Notes: generated by a model not told the origin, from the sequence alone. Shown: positions 1 through 7,716, counted from the first letter of the stretch. The stretch is DNA of 64,000 bases from Streptomyces sp. 1222.5 (GCF_900105245.1 NZ_FNSZ01000001.1:4216001-4280000), one strand, 5' to 3'. Program-made: numbers and translations.

Positions 1-391
1 CCAGGGCTTTGACGTTTTTGTTCTCGGCTGCCGCCTGCGAGATGACCGCGCCCCCGTAGGAGTGGCCTGCCAGCACGATCGGCCCCTTGACCGACTTCAG
101 CAGGCTGGCGATGTAGGCCGAGTCCTGCGGGACGCCTCGCAGCGGATTAGCGGCCGCGATGACTTTATAGCCGCTCCTTTGAAGACGTTCGACCACACCA
201 CTCCAACTGGATGCGTCGGCGAAGGCACCGTGTACCAGCACGATGGTCGGCTTCCCGATGTCGGACTGGCCGCTCGGGCCGCCAGCCTCAGCCGACACGG
301 TGGCGAGCGCCGTTGCGGTTCCCGATACCGCCAGGAATGCTGCACCCCAACGGAAGATGGCAGCGTAGCGCGGCTTGTCGAATATGCCCAT
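1..391 (-). CDS. Secreted alpha/beta-fold hydrolase, N-terminal part (runs off the window)
   Basis: Only the first ~130 residues are present; the gene continues beyond base 1. The protein opens with an export signal (GIFDKPRYAAIFRWGAAFLA, Ala-rich core, likely cleavage after the SAEA/GGP region). It then shows the oxyanion-loop motif VLVHGAFADASSW and the nucleophile elbow AGHSYGG with Ser as nucleophile, as in secreted alpha/beta hydrolases related to haloperoxidases and esterases. The ATG at 391 is preceded by AAAGGAAT at a normal ribosome-binding distance. The C-terminal acid and His are not visible here, so the substrate cannot be inferred. Confidence 0.85.
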   Translation of the reverse strand, partial: MGIFDKPRYAAIFRWGAAFLAVSGTATALATVSAEAGGPSGQSDIGKPTIVLVHGAFADASSWSGVVERLQRSGYKVIAAANPLRGVPQDSAYIASLLKSVKGPIVLAGHSYGGAVISQAAAENKNVKAL

Positions 392-868
392 GCCATTCCT
401 TTGGTCCAAGGGCGTCGGGCGACGCCTGGGAGACCAGCATCGAGTCTCTCCCCCACCGAGGCTCTCCACGCCGAGCATCCGGGTGAATGATCCTGGCGAG
501 ATCGGCAAGGCGCGAGAAGGCCCACATGGTGCATGTATTGGCGCTCCTAAAGCGGGTGCACAGTCCGCTCACCGAGTCCATACGCGCTGGAAGTCCTCGG
601 CTGGGATGGCCTCCAGCGCATCCTCTTCCGGATCAATCGCTTGGTCTGTCAGGCCGCCGTGCTCGTCCTCCAGATGCCCCCAGTTGTAACGATGGAGCTG
701 GCCGGCCGAAGTCAGCTCAGCTGCTCGATGACGCCGAAGATCATGCCGTCCTCGGCGGCCTGGTTGACCTCCTTCATCGACGTCTCCGCGCGGCACAGTC
801 GCGGTCAGGGCCGAGGTGCCCCTTCCACCGAGCGGTTGTCGTCGGCTGAGCCGATGGTGCAGGCAGCT
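392..868. other. Gene-poor stretch holding an Rhs-related remnant
   Basis: No intact gene is supported in these 477 bases. Frames are short and shift. The only recognisable coding material is the minus-strand remnant at 569-780, listed separately. The right end is the 3' end of the small membrane-protein gene at 869. The stretch looks like decayed accessory DNA. Confidence 0.6.
569..780 (-). pseudogene. Remnant of an Rhs/T7SS-effector-type gene
   Basis: On the minus strand a short frame reads SMKEVNQAAEDGMIFG and stops at 712-714. Its DNA at 732-771 matches 12561-12600 inside the window's own Rhs gene at 39 of 40 bases. There the same sequence encodes EVNQAAKDGMIFG (Rhs residues ~204-216). 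Past the stop, another minus-strand frame stays open to 569 and ends in an acidic segment (DPEEDALEAIPAEDFQRVW) that could be the tail of a lost toxin or immunity gene; that second assignment is a guess. The flanks do not match the Rhs gene, so this is a separate decayed relative or a recombination scar. Confidence 0.55.
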
Positions 869-1030
869 TCACTTCTCTGTGCGGTGCCGCGGCCGTAGCC
901 GCCACCGGCGGGGACGGCCTGAGGGCAGGGTCGCCAGACGATCCTCTTTGCTCGCGGTGAACAGCTGAATCACGATCATGCCCAGGGCGATCAGCGCGAG
1001 GAGCACGCTCACCGTCGCGAAGGTGTCCAT
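869..1030 (-). CDS. Small single-pass membrane protein (53 aa)
   Basis: This frame starts 5 bases after the stop of the DUF5994 gene and encodes 53 residues. An N-terminal hydrophobic helix (TVSVLLALIALGMIVIQLF) is followed by a strongly basic tail (RPRRWRLRPRHR), which predicts a cytoplasmic C-terminus. The close spacing argues for translation coupled to DUF5994. A purine-rich GAGGGAC sits directly before the ATG, and AGGAG lies about 11 bases upstream. Function unknown; its short length is the main reason for caution. Confidence 0.55.
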   Translation of the reverse strand: MDTFATVSVLLALIALGMIVIQLFTASKEDRLATLPSGRPRRWRLRPRHRTEK

Positions 1031-1035
1031 GTCCC

Positions 1036-1641
1036 TCACACTCCTGCTGCCGGGGTCGGCACGTGGCCGATGACCGCTCCGGCAGGGGCACGTGAGGTCG
1101 AGTGGCGGGCGTCATGTCCGCCTTCGGAGGCCCAGACCGCCTCCCGGAGCGAGTCCGAGCCGGCCACTGCCTCTGCCGCGGTCCTGAAGCATTCGGCGTC
1201 CTGGATCAGGCCGGTCGCCGTGAGACTCCGCGACGGGTCGGTGGCCATCGCCATCAGCCGGGTCGCGGTGGCCGGCTCTGTCTCCGGTGGGATCACGAGC
1301 AGGTCCCAGCGGCCGACGGTGTAGGAGAGCAGCAGGAGCTTGTGCGGGTCTTGCTCGGCCGCGAACCAGCCGACGTGCACGACGTGCCCGTGGACGGGCA
1401 CCTTGCGCGGGATGACCGGCCAGAACTTGGGGTTCACCGTCACTCGGGTGATCCGCCCCCCCAGCGGGTCGAGGACGTCGGTGAGCGCCGGAAGCTCCGC
1501 CGCCAGGTCGCGGGAACGGGGCCACCAGGCACCGTCGATCAGTGCCGGAGTGCTGTCGGCGGGTGTCAGCGCGAGGCGGGGCGACGACGAAGAAGGGATC
1601 CGGTCTTCGACCGCCGGCGTCAACAGAATGGTCGCGGTCAT
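1036..1641 (-). CDS. DUF5994 family protein
   Basis: A 201-residue protein with the family hallmarks LIDGAWWPRSRDLAAELPAL (residues ~35-55), ITRVTVNPKFWPVIPRKVP, and WFAAEQDPHKLLLLSY followed by GRWDLLVIPPET. These match my recollection of DUF5994, a Streptomyces family without an assigned reaction and often present in several copies per genome. No signal peptide or membrane segment is visible. The start at 1641 (MTATILLTP) was chosen because family members begin there; the frame stays open upstream to 1914 without family sequence. It is probably cotranscribed with the small membrane protein that follows. Confidence 0.8.
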   Translation of the reverse strand: MTATILLTPAVEDRIPSSSSPRLALTPADSTPALIDGAWWPRSRDLAAELPALTDVLDPLGGRITRVTVNPKFWPVIPRKVPVHGHVVHVGWFAAEQDPHKLLLLSYTVGRWDLLVIPPETEPATATRLMAMATDPSRSLTATGLIQDAECFRTAAEAVAGSDSLREAVWASEGGHDARHSTSRAPAGAVIGHVPTPAAGV

Positions 1642-2380
1642 GATGCGGACCCAACCCCGGGCCGGTCGCGACCGACCCGGTTGCCGCGAATCGCCGAGAA
1701 CGACCCGGCGTGGAAGCCGGCGTACGGAATGCTCTCGGTAATCACCAGCGTACTCCTCGTCGCGGTTCGATGGACCGATGCGGAGCGACGGGTAGAACGG
1801 ACCTGACCCTGGCCGCCCGCCGCCGGAATCAGCACAGGGGACGCCGGTCGGCGCGCCCGAGCCTCCGGTCTTCCCCCTCGGCGCCTCGATGCGCCGACCG
1901 CCTTGGCGTGGCACGGCGACCCTTGCCCGTGCCCGAGTCGACCCTGATCAGGTCCTCACCCGGAGTCAGGAGCAGGACCTGGTCTCATCCTCATCGTGTA
2001 TCCCGGGACCACGCAGAATCACCGCACAGAATCACCGCTCCGGTGACGCGCTTTTCCCAACACGCCGGTGAGATGTCGGGTATCGGACGAGCGCGGTTTC
2101 GACGCAGGGCTAAGGATGCATGTTTTTCATCGCCGCCTGGGCTGACCAGGGAAGTGACCTCCCTGTATCACCCGTTTCGACCAAGCACGATCAACCATTC
2201 GGCCTATTGGAACTCTTCTCAGCATTCACGATCAGCTCGTCGGTTTCGGCGAAACCGCTCGCCTGAAACGAAACCCGGGGCATGCACCTGAGTAATATGC
2301 CAGCGACAGAAAACAGGCGATTCTGTGCGATCGAGAACCGCCGAATACGCCTCCATCCCCTCACAGGAGTTGGCCCTTCG
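1642..2380. other. Divergent intergenic region upstream of the DUF3494 adhesin
   Basis: These 739 bases separate the minus-strand DUF5994 gene from the plus-strand adhesin. Frames that cross it lack Streptomyces codon bias, and the part from ~2000 is visibly lower in GC than the surroundings, as expected for a promoter region. I see two small inverted repeats: CAGGGA/TCCCTG near 2138-2162, and the sharper one at 2241-2257 listed below. No RNA gene was recognised. Confidence 0.5.
2241..2257. promoter_or_regulatory. GGTTTC-ggc-GAAACC inverted repeat, candidate operator
   Basis: Perfect 7-base arms CGGTTTC and GAAACCG flank a GGC centre. A further GAAACGAAACC follows ~10 bases downstream, giving clustered GAAAC half-sites about 125 bases before the adhesin start codon at 2381. 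Position and symmetry suggest a regulator site, but I do not recognise the regulator. Confidence 0.35.
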
Positions 2381-3670
2381 ATGACGCTCAATATCCCTGT
2401 GGCGCCTTTGCGGCGCACTTTGTCGGTATGGACTGCGGCGGTACTTGCCGTGGTGATCTCCGCTGTCGTAGTCGCTGTGACGCCGACACAGGCAAGTGCC
2501 CTCGCCACCTTCGTAGACCTGGGTAGGGCGGACAGCTTCGCGGTACTGGCCGGTTCGGCAACCACCAATACCGGCCCCTCGGTGATCACCGGAGATGTCG
2601 GAGTGTCGCCGGGAACATCCATCAGCGGATACGGGCCGCCCGCCGTGGTGAACGGGACCCTGCACTCTGCGGACACTGTGGCTCAGGATGCCCAGACCGA
2701 CCTGATCGCGGCGTACGACGACGCTGCCGGTCAGCCCTCCGACGGGGCACTTCCCCCGGACGCCGGTGGCCTGACGCTGGTTCCGGGCGTCTACACCGCC
2801 TCCTCCACTCTCGGACTCACCGGCACCCTCACCCTGGATGCCCAGGGGAACCCCAACGCCGTCTGGGTCTTCCAGATCGGTTCCGGCCTGACGACGGCGT
2901 CCGGCAGCCGCGTATCCCTCATCAACGGTGCCTCACCGTGCAATGTGTTCTGGCAGATCGGCAGCTCGGCCACCCTCGGCACCAGCACCGCCTTCGTGGG
3001 CAACATCCTGGCCATGACCTCGATCACCGCCACGACGAGCGCGACCATCGAGGGACGGGCGCTGGCCCGTAACGGTGCCGTGACGCTGGACACCAACACG
3101 ATCACCCGGCCGGAGTGCGCGGCCGGCACCACGGGTGGCACGACGACGGCCGGAACCACCGGCACCACGACGGCCGGCACCACGGGTGCTACGACCGCCG
3201 GCACCACGGGCACCACCACCACGGGCACCACCACCACGGGCACCACCACCACGGGCACCACCGGCGCCACGACGACCGCCGGCACCACCGGCGCCACCAC
3301 CACGGGCACCACCGGCGCCACCACCACGGGCACCACCGGCGCCACCACCACGGGCACCACCGGCGCCACGACGACCGCCGGCACCACCGGCGCCACCACC
3401 ACGGGCACCACCGGCGCCACCACCACGGGCACCACCGGCGCCACCACCACGGGCACCACCGGCGCCACCACCACGGGCACCACCGGCGCCACCACCACGG
3501 GCACCACCGGCGCCACCACCACGGGCACCACCGGCGCCACCACCACGGGCACCACCGGTGGAACCTCCGGCGGGAACGGCCATGGCTGCAAGCCCGGCCA
3601 CGACGAGTACGGCGACGAGTACGGCGACGGGCATGGACAGGACGACAGCTACGGCTGTGATCCTGCCTAG
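2381..3670 (+). CDS. Secreted DUF3494 (ice-binding-like) protein with Thr-rich repeat tail
   Basis: A 429-residue exported protein. A signal peptide (RRTLSVWTAAVLAVVISAVV, cleavage near ASA) precedes a DUF3494 beta-helix domain (residues ~45-245) with family signatures such as DSFAVLAGSATTNTGPSVI, GDVGVSPGTS, NAVWVFQIGSGLT and GNILAMTSITA. From residue ~250 comes a low-complexity stretch of GTTGATTT units encoded by 24-bp repeats, then a Gly/His/Asp-rich tail with two Cys (GHGCKPG, YGCDPA). DUF3494 proteins are surface adhesins or ice-binding proteins; ice binding here is unproven. No LPXTG sorting signal is present. The start at 2381 has CAGGAG ~11 bases upstream; an in-frame start at 2282 would bury the signal peptide. 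Confidence 0.85.
   Translation: MTLNIPVAPLRRTLSVWTAAVLAVVISAVVVAVTPTQASALATFVDLGRADSFAVLAGSATTNTGPSVITGDVGVSPGTSISGYGPPAVVNGTLHSADTVAQDAQTDLIAAYDDAAGQPSDGALPPDAGGLTLVPGVYTASSTLGLTGTLTLDAQGNPNAVWVFQIGSGLTTASGSRVSLINGASPCNVFWQIGSSATLGTSTAFVGNILAMTSITATTSATIEGRALARNGAVTLDTNTITRPECAAGTTGGTTTAGTTGTTTAGTTGATTAGTTGTTTTGTTTTGTTTTGTTGATTTAGTTGATTTGTTGATTTGTTGATTTGTTGATTTAGTTGATTTGTTGATTTGTTGATTTGTTGATTTGTTGATTTGTTGATTTGTTGATTTGTTGGTSGGNGHGCKPGHDEYGDEYGDGHGQDDSYGCDPA
3265..3556 (+). repeat. 24-bp tandem repeat encoding the Thr/Gly tail of the adhesin
   Basis: About twelve near-identical 24-base units (ggcgccaccaccacgggc plus accacc) in frame with the adhesin, some carrying a cgacgaccgcc variant. Because 24 is divisible by 3 and the unit has no stop in most frames, long spurious frames arise on both strands here. 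Unit number is likely to vary by slippage between strains, changing stalk length. Confidence 0.85.
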
Positions 3671-3736
3671 CACGCGCAACCCACTCCGACGAGGTGAGTG
3701 CCCGGAGGCAACCCCTCTCGTGCGCGAGTAGAACGG

Positions 3737-3779
3737 GCGGCGTGCGGCGCGGATCGTCATCGATTCCGCCGCACGCCGC
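3737..3779 (+). terminator. Hairpin after the adhesin gene, inside the leader of the DUF5819 gene
   Basis: A perfect 13-bp stem, GCGGCGTGCGGCG pairing with CGCCGCACGCCGC, with a 17-base loop. It ends only 24 bases before the GTG of the next gene. It may terminate adhesin transcripts or act as an attenuator that lowers read-through into the DUF5819/HTTM pair. Confidence 0.65.
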
Positions 3780-3802
3780 AGGCGGAAGCTCAGGAGAACC
3801 AG

Positions 3803-4570
3803 GTGAGAAAAGTCGGGACGGACGGACCGGATGGGGCCGTACGGGGTGGCATCGCGTCAGCAGATGCCGACGGATCGGACCGGGCGGGTGCCAGGTCGGC
3901 CGTACTGAGCGAGGGCGGGAGACCGACCGCGTTCCAAGCGTCTTCGGAGCCGCCCGTCGCTCTGAAGGCCGGAGTGCATGTCGCCGTGATCCTGTGTCTG
4001 GCAGCGGCCCTGGTACATGTGCTCCTGGTGTTCCTGCAGGTGGCACCACCCAATCCCGTTTCCCGGCAGTACAGCCGGCAGATCAACGCCTGGGTCTTCC
4101 CGTTGTTCGAGCAGAACTGGCGGCTCTTCGCCCCCGACCCGGAGTCCGTCAACCGGCAGATTTCGGCAAGGACCATGCACACCGCCCCTGACGGCACCAC
4201 CCGGGTCAGCGGCTGGTTCGACCTGACCGCCGTCGACACAGCCGCAGTGGAACACGATCCCTTCCCGAGCCACACGGCACAGAACATGCTGCGCCGGGCC
4301 TGGACTTCCTACGTCGAAACACACGGCGGCGACGACCATCCGCGCTCACAACGCGCTCTGATGATCCAGCGATACCTGCGCAACATCGCAGCGGAGCGCC
4401 TCGCCGCCCATCGCCACAGCACCTTCGAGTCCATCCAGCTGCGGGTGATCACCCTGCCTGTCGCCGCCCCGCCCGCAGCGGGCGGTCCCGGTCCCGGCAC
4501 GGCCGCACCGCGGCCCGCCGACACCCGTTACCTGCCTTGGTGGAAGGTGGCCCGGCATGCAGAAGGCTGA
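3803..4570 (+). CDS. DUF5819 family membrane-anchored protein (SdpA-like)
   Basis: A 255-residue protein. A polar N-terminus is followed by one transmembrane helix (VAVILCLAAALVHVLLVFLQ, ~residues 55-75) and an exported domain with the family core QNWRLFAPDPESVNRQI. It resembles SdpA of the Bacillus sdpABC system, which works with membrane protein SdpB to mature the SDP toxin; that link is by family similarity only. The GTG at 3803 is preceded by CAGGAGAACC at good spacing; longer in-frame extensions lack a ribosome site. The gene overlaps the following HTTM gene by 14 bases, so the two products are almost certainly made together. Confidence 0.8.
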   Translation: MRKVGTDGPDGAVRGGIASADADGSDRAGARSAVLSEGGRPTAFQASSEPPVALKAGVHVAVILCLAAALVHVLLVFLQVAPPNPVSRQYSRQINAWVFPLFEQNWRLFAPDPESVNRQISARTMHTAPDGTTRVSGWFDLTAVDTAAVEHDPFPSHTAQNMLRRAWTSYVETHGGDDHPRSQRALMIQRYLRNIAAERLAAHRHSTFESIQLRVITLPVAAPPAAGGPGPGTAAPRPADTRYLPWWKVARHAEG

Positions 4571-5708
4571 GCAGACAACGGCGGCCCCGGCAACGCCGCC
4601 GGGGCGCCCCGGACACGACACCGAGCGGACGAGCGCACACACCCAGCAGCGAATGCCGGCCCGTATCGCTACGCTCCTCACCCTCCTGCTGGAGCAGCCG
4701 ATCTCCCTTTACGCCGCCGCGGTTCTGCGCATCGGGTACGGGTTCCTCTACTTCGCTTTCTTGCTGCGCGAGTTTCCTCACCGCGACGAGATCTGGGGTC
4801 CCGGTTCACCGTGGACGCCGACCCTGGCCAAGCAGCTCTTCGACCAGACCGGGTGGGCCAGCGTCCTCACCCTGTCCGACAGCCGGACTTACTTCGAGAT
4901 CTGCTACGCGGCAGCCGTCGTCACCTCCACACTGTTCATGCTGGGCTGGCGGACCAGAGCGGTGTCGGTGCTCTTCGCGGTCGTAGTGACGTCGTTCCAC
5001 GCCAGGGCGATCTTCATGACGGACGGAGGGGACAACCTCATCCTCCTCATGGCCCTCTACCTCGTCGTCACCTCATGCGGCCGACGCTGGTCCCTCGACG
5101 CGCGCCGGGCCCGGCTCCGCGCATCCGACGGCAAGGCAGTCCGGCTTCCGCTGGACCAGGCATCCGGCGAGCTGCGACGCCACCTCCGTGACGCGCGCCT
5201 GACCGTGATCACCGTGCTGCACAACTGCGGCATGCTCGTCATCGCCGCCCAGGTCTGCTTCCTCTACGGATCCGCGGGCCTGTACAAGGTGCAGGGCGCC
5301 TCGTGGGGCAACGGCACCGCCCTCCATTACGCCCTGAGTCTCGACCTGTTCCAGCCCTGGCCCGAGCTCTCCGCCATGGCGGACGAACACGACGTACTGA
5401 TCGCCCTCACCTGCTACCTGACGGTGCTGTTGCAGGTGGCCTTCCCGTTCGTCCTGTTCGGCAGGCTCAAGTACCCCGTCCTGACGATGCTGCTGGGCAT
5501 GCACGTGGGTATCGCGGTGTTCCTGGGCCTGCCGCTCTTCTCGGGCGCGATGATCGTCGCGGACGCCGTGTTCCTTCCGGACCGCTTCTACCGCTACCTG
5601 GGACAGCTGTCGCGGCGTGCTGTCCTGGGGGCTGGCATCAGGAGGGCGCGGACTCGGACCCCCGCAGATGCTGCACTGGTACCTCCGCAGTCGGGACCGG
5701 CCGTCTGA
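4557..5708 (+). CDS. HTTM-domain integral membrane protein (SdpB-like)
   Basis: A 383-residue polytopic membrane protein with the HTTM (vitamin-K-dependent carboxylase-related) pattern: LYAAAVLRIGYGFLYFAFLL, WRTRAVSVLFAVVVTSFHAR, FMTDGGDNLILLMALYLVV, LYGSAGLYKVQGASWGNGTA and a C-terminal helix pair ending in FLPDRFYRY. About seven membrane segments are visible. SdpB of Bacillus belongs to the same broad group and is needed to produce an exported peptide toxin. The start overlaps the DUF5819 gene by 14 bases. No SdpC-like precursor lies immediately downstream; the nearest exported proteins are the DUF3494 adhesin and the barrel protein at 6168. Confidence 0.82.
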   Translation: MQKAEQTTAAPATPPGRPGHDTERTSAHTQQRMPARIATLLTLLLEQPISLYAAAVLRIGYGFLYFAFLLREFPHRDEIWGPGSPWTPTLAKQLFDQTGWASVLTLSDSRTYFEICYAAAVVTSTLFMLGWRTRAVSVLFAVVVTSFHARAIFMTDGGDNLILLMALYLVVTSCGRRWSLDARRARLRASDGKAVRLPLDQASGELRRHLRDARLTVITVLHNCGMLVIAAQVCFLYGSAGLYKVQGASWGNGTALHYALSLDLFQPWPELSAMADEHDVLIALTCYLTVLLQVAFPFVLFGRLKYPVLTMLLGMHVGIAVFLGLPLFSGAMIVADAVFLPDRFYRYLGQLSRRAVLGAGIRRARTRTPADAALVPPQSGPAV

Positions 5709-6167
5709 TCTGATGAGGGGGGCCTGCGGCCTGCAACATCGTCCCGAGGTGGCTCCTGGGGACCTTTGTGTCCACCCCACTTGACCGCGGACCTCGAAGG
5801 TTCTCCGACCGGTCTCTCTCCACCCGGCAAGCCAACAGCGGGCACTGACAAAGGTCTGGCAGCAGCGGAGTTGCAGTACAGCAGCGGTGTACAGCAACCA
5901 CCGCGCCCGCGACCGGCGGAGCTTCCCAGAGTGATCGGCAGCGCTCCTCTGTGCGCCCCTCTGGCGCCTCACGCCTTCCCCTAGCACTCCAGCTGGAGAT
6001 CGCGATCTCCGTAGTGCGCGGTCGGGCGGGCCGTCTCTCGTTCCGGGTTGGTCCGACTGGTCGGATCTTCCGGTGGGTCACGCCGGGACGCTCCGGGCGG
6101 CGGCAGAGCCGCGGTTAAGAATGCGTCACCGGACCATCCACGAGCATCGACCCTCAGGAGCCACACG
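5709..6167. other. Intergenic region before the barrel-protein gene
   Basis: No gene is supported in these 459 bases. The region contains two symmetric elements upstream of the gene at 6168: a 16-bp palindrome at 5995-6010, and an inverted repeat TCCGAC-tg-GTCGGA at 6052-6065. A minus-strand frame across the region is a shadow. Confidence 0.5.
5995..6010. promoter_or_regulatory. 16-bp perfect palindrome, candidate operator
   Basis: GGAGATCGCGATCTCC reads the same on both strands and lies 158 bases before the ATG at 6168. Its symmetry and promoter-proximal position fit a dimeric regulator site; no known regulator consensus was recognised. Confidence 0.4.
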
Positions 6168-6689
6168 ATGCGCCCCATCAGAGCAGCCCGCCTCGGCACG
6201 GCCACTGCGCTGGTCGCCCTTCTCGCCTGCGCCCCTGTCGCGTCCGCCGCGACGGACACCGATTCCGCCCACGCCAAGGGCGGAGACCGGGTCATCACAC
6301 TCATCGGCCACCTCGTGCAGCAGACTCGCTTCCCCGTCAACTCCGACGGCAGCCCCGCCCAGGGCGACCGGACCGTCTTCCGCTCGCTCCTCTTCGACAA
6401 GGACGACAGAAACCAGGTCGGCGAAACGGACGGCACCTGCACCACCACCACGGTCGAGAACGGTGGAGCGGAGGAGTGCGTCGTGACCTACAACCTCCCG
6501 GGCGGCCAGATCTCCGTACAGGGGATGGTCTTCGGCATCCTCACCAATGGCCGCCCGACGCTCCCTCCCCCGTCGTTCGACAACGGCATCACCGGCGGCA
6601 CCGGGGAATTCGACCAGGCTCGCGGCCAGGTCCACGCCGACACGATCGGTACGGGCAAGAGGCGCTTCACGATCGACCTCGACCGCTGA
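6168..6689 (+). CDS. Secreted allene-oxide-cyclase-like barrel protein
   Basis: A 173-residue secreted protein. A signal peptide (ARLGTATALVALLACAPVAS, cleavage after SAA) precedes a beta-barrel domain with the order seen in bacterial allene-oxide-cyclase/dirigent-like proteins: an early acidic strand (VFRSLLFDKDD), GTCTTTTVENGGAEECVVTY, LPGGQISVQGMVF and GGTGEFDQARGQVHADTIG. In plants the fold forms oxylipins or directs radical coupling; the bacterial secreted members have no assigned reaction. The start has CAGGAG 7 bases upstream. Transcription probably ends at the hairpin at 6718. Confidence 0.78.
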   Translation: MRPIRAARLGTATALVALLACAPVASAATDTDSAHAKGGDRVITLIGHLVQQTRFPVNSDGSPAQGDRTVFRSLLFDKDDRNQVGETDGTCTTTTVENGGAEECVVTYNLPGGQISVQGMVFGILTNGRPTLPPPSFDNGITGGTGEFDQARGQVHADTIGTGKRRFTIDLDR

Positions 6690-6717
6690 CTGCTCTGCCC
6701 CCGCCCGACGAGAAGGC

Positions 6718-6740
6718 TGGGCCGTCCACCGCACGGCCCA
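6718..6740 (+). terminator. Hairpin downstream of the barrel-protein gene
   Basis: An 8-bp stem TGGGCCGT/ACGGCCCA with a 7-base loop, 29 bases after the stop codon. Confidence 0.5.
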
Positions 6741-7120
6741 CCAGCTCGATCGGTCCCACCGGCGACGCCGCAACCACCTCAAGGATCTGAGCAGAACACG
6801 GCCACGACGCACAAGGACGAAGGAGCCGTCGACTCACCAGGCCAATGAGGGGTTCGCGAAGGTTGTCGCGGCGCGCGGCTCCTTCCATGACCCGGCGCTC
6901 GTACCTCGCCGACGAACTCGCACCGAGTGGTGCCTGGAGCTGTCCGACGCCCTTCACGGGCGGGGTGTACGACGCCGGGTACGCACGGGAGATGCCGGCG
7001 CGGCCGATCCCGTAAAGTCGCGCCCGCTCCCTGAGAAAGTCCTGTGCGGCCGTGAACTCTTCGCCAGGCAGCGGGGAACAACGGGTGACACGCTCGACCC
7101 CACCCGCTGACGGAGGACCC
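6741..7120. other. Unassigned 380-bp stretch before the sigma pseudogene
   Basis: No convincing gene. A minus-strand frame runs through (phrases such as YTPPVKGVGQL and GASSSARYERRV), but it has no plausible start, continues antisense into the sigma factor, and matches nothing I recognise. The stretch ends with the promoter and ribosome site (CGGAGG) of the sigma gene. Confidence 0.4.
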
Positions 7121-7716
7121 GTGACCGGACCACCGGCGCTCGACCCCGGCGATGAGCGCGACGACCATGTCATCGCGCAGTCCCTGGAACATCCGGAGCT
7201 GTTCGCCCGGCTCTCCGGTACGCACCCGACATCCACCGGTACGCGGCCCGGCGCCTCGGCGACCACGCGGCGGACGACGTCACGGCCGACACGTTCCTGA
7301 CCGCGTTCCGGGTGCGTGCCCGCTACGACGCCTCGCGGGCCAGTGCCCGGCCCTGGCTGTACGGGATCGCCGCGCACCTCATCGGCAAGCAGCGCCGGAA
7401 GGAAGTACGCGGTCTGCGGGCGCTGGCCAGGACCGGCCAGGACCCCGTCGCGGCCGGCTGGGTCGAGGACACCGCGGACCTGGTCGCCGACCGCGCCCCG
7501 CTCGCGGACGCGCTCGCCGCGCTGTCCGCCGCCGACCGGCATGTGCTGCTGCTCGTGGCCTGGGCCGACCTGACCTACCAGGAGGTCGCCGAGGCGCTCG
7601 GCATACCCGTCGGGACCGTACGGTCCCGGCTCAACCGGGCCCGCCGCAAGGTACGGGCCGCGCTGGGTGCCGCCCCGGCGTTTCTGGGCGAAGTGGCGGA
7701 GGTGGTCCAGCCGTGA
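7121..7716 (+). pseudogene. ECF RNA polymerase sigma factor, frameshifted
   Basis: The GTG at 7121 begins VTGPPALDPGDERDDHVIAQ and SLEHPELFARLS. The reading frame then changes near 7212, and the rest of the sigma factor is in another frame. That rest contains region 2 (DIHRYAARRLGDHAADDVTA, FLTAFRVRARYD), the linker WLYGIAAHLIGKQRR and region 4 (LSAADRHVLLLVAWADLTYQ, VPVGT-type helix GIPVGTVRSRLNRARRK). Relatives that I recall read LFARLYDRYAPDIHRYAARR, so about four bases are missing between CTCT and CGGT. The product would stop after ~60 residues. The 3' end overlaps the next gene by GTGA. A sequencing error is the alternative. Confidence 0.8.

Noticed and set aside
3265..3556. CRISPR-like periodic array
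   Set aside because: Units are contiguous 24-bp coding repeats without unique spacers.
2791..4049. Long open frames on both strands across the adhesin repeat region
   Set aside because: They arise because the 24-bp repeat lacks stops in most frames; only the plus-strand frame has a signal peptide, a DUF3494 domain and a ribosome site.
5073..5987. Minus-strand frame and possible insertion-sequence end around 5765-5790
   Set aside because: No transposase motif, no terminal repeats and no target duplication could be found; the frame is antisense to the HTTM gene.
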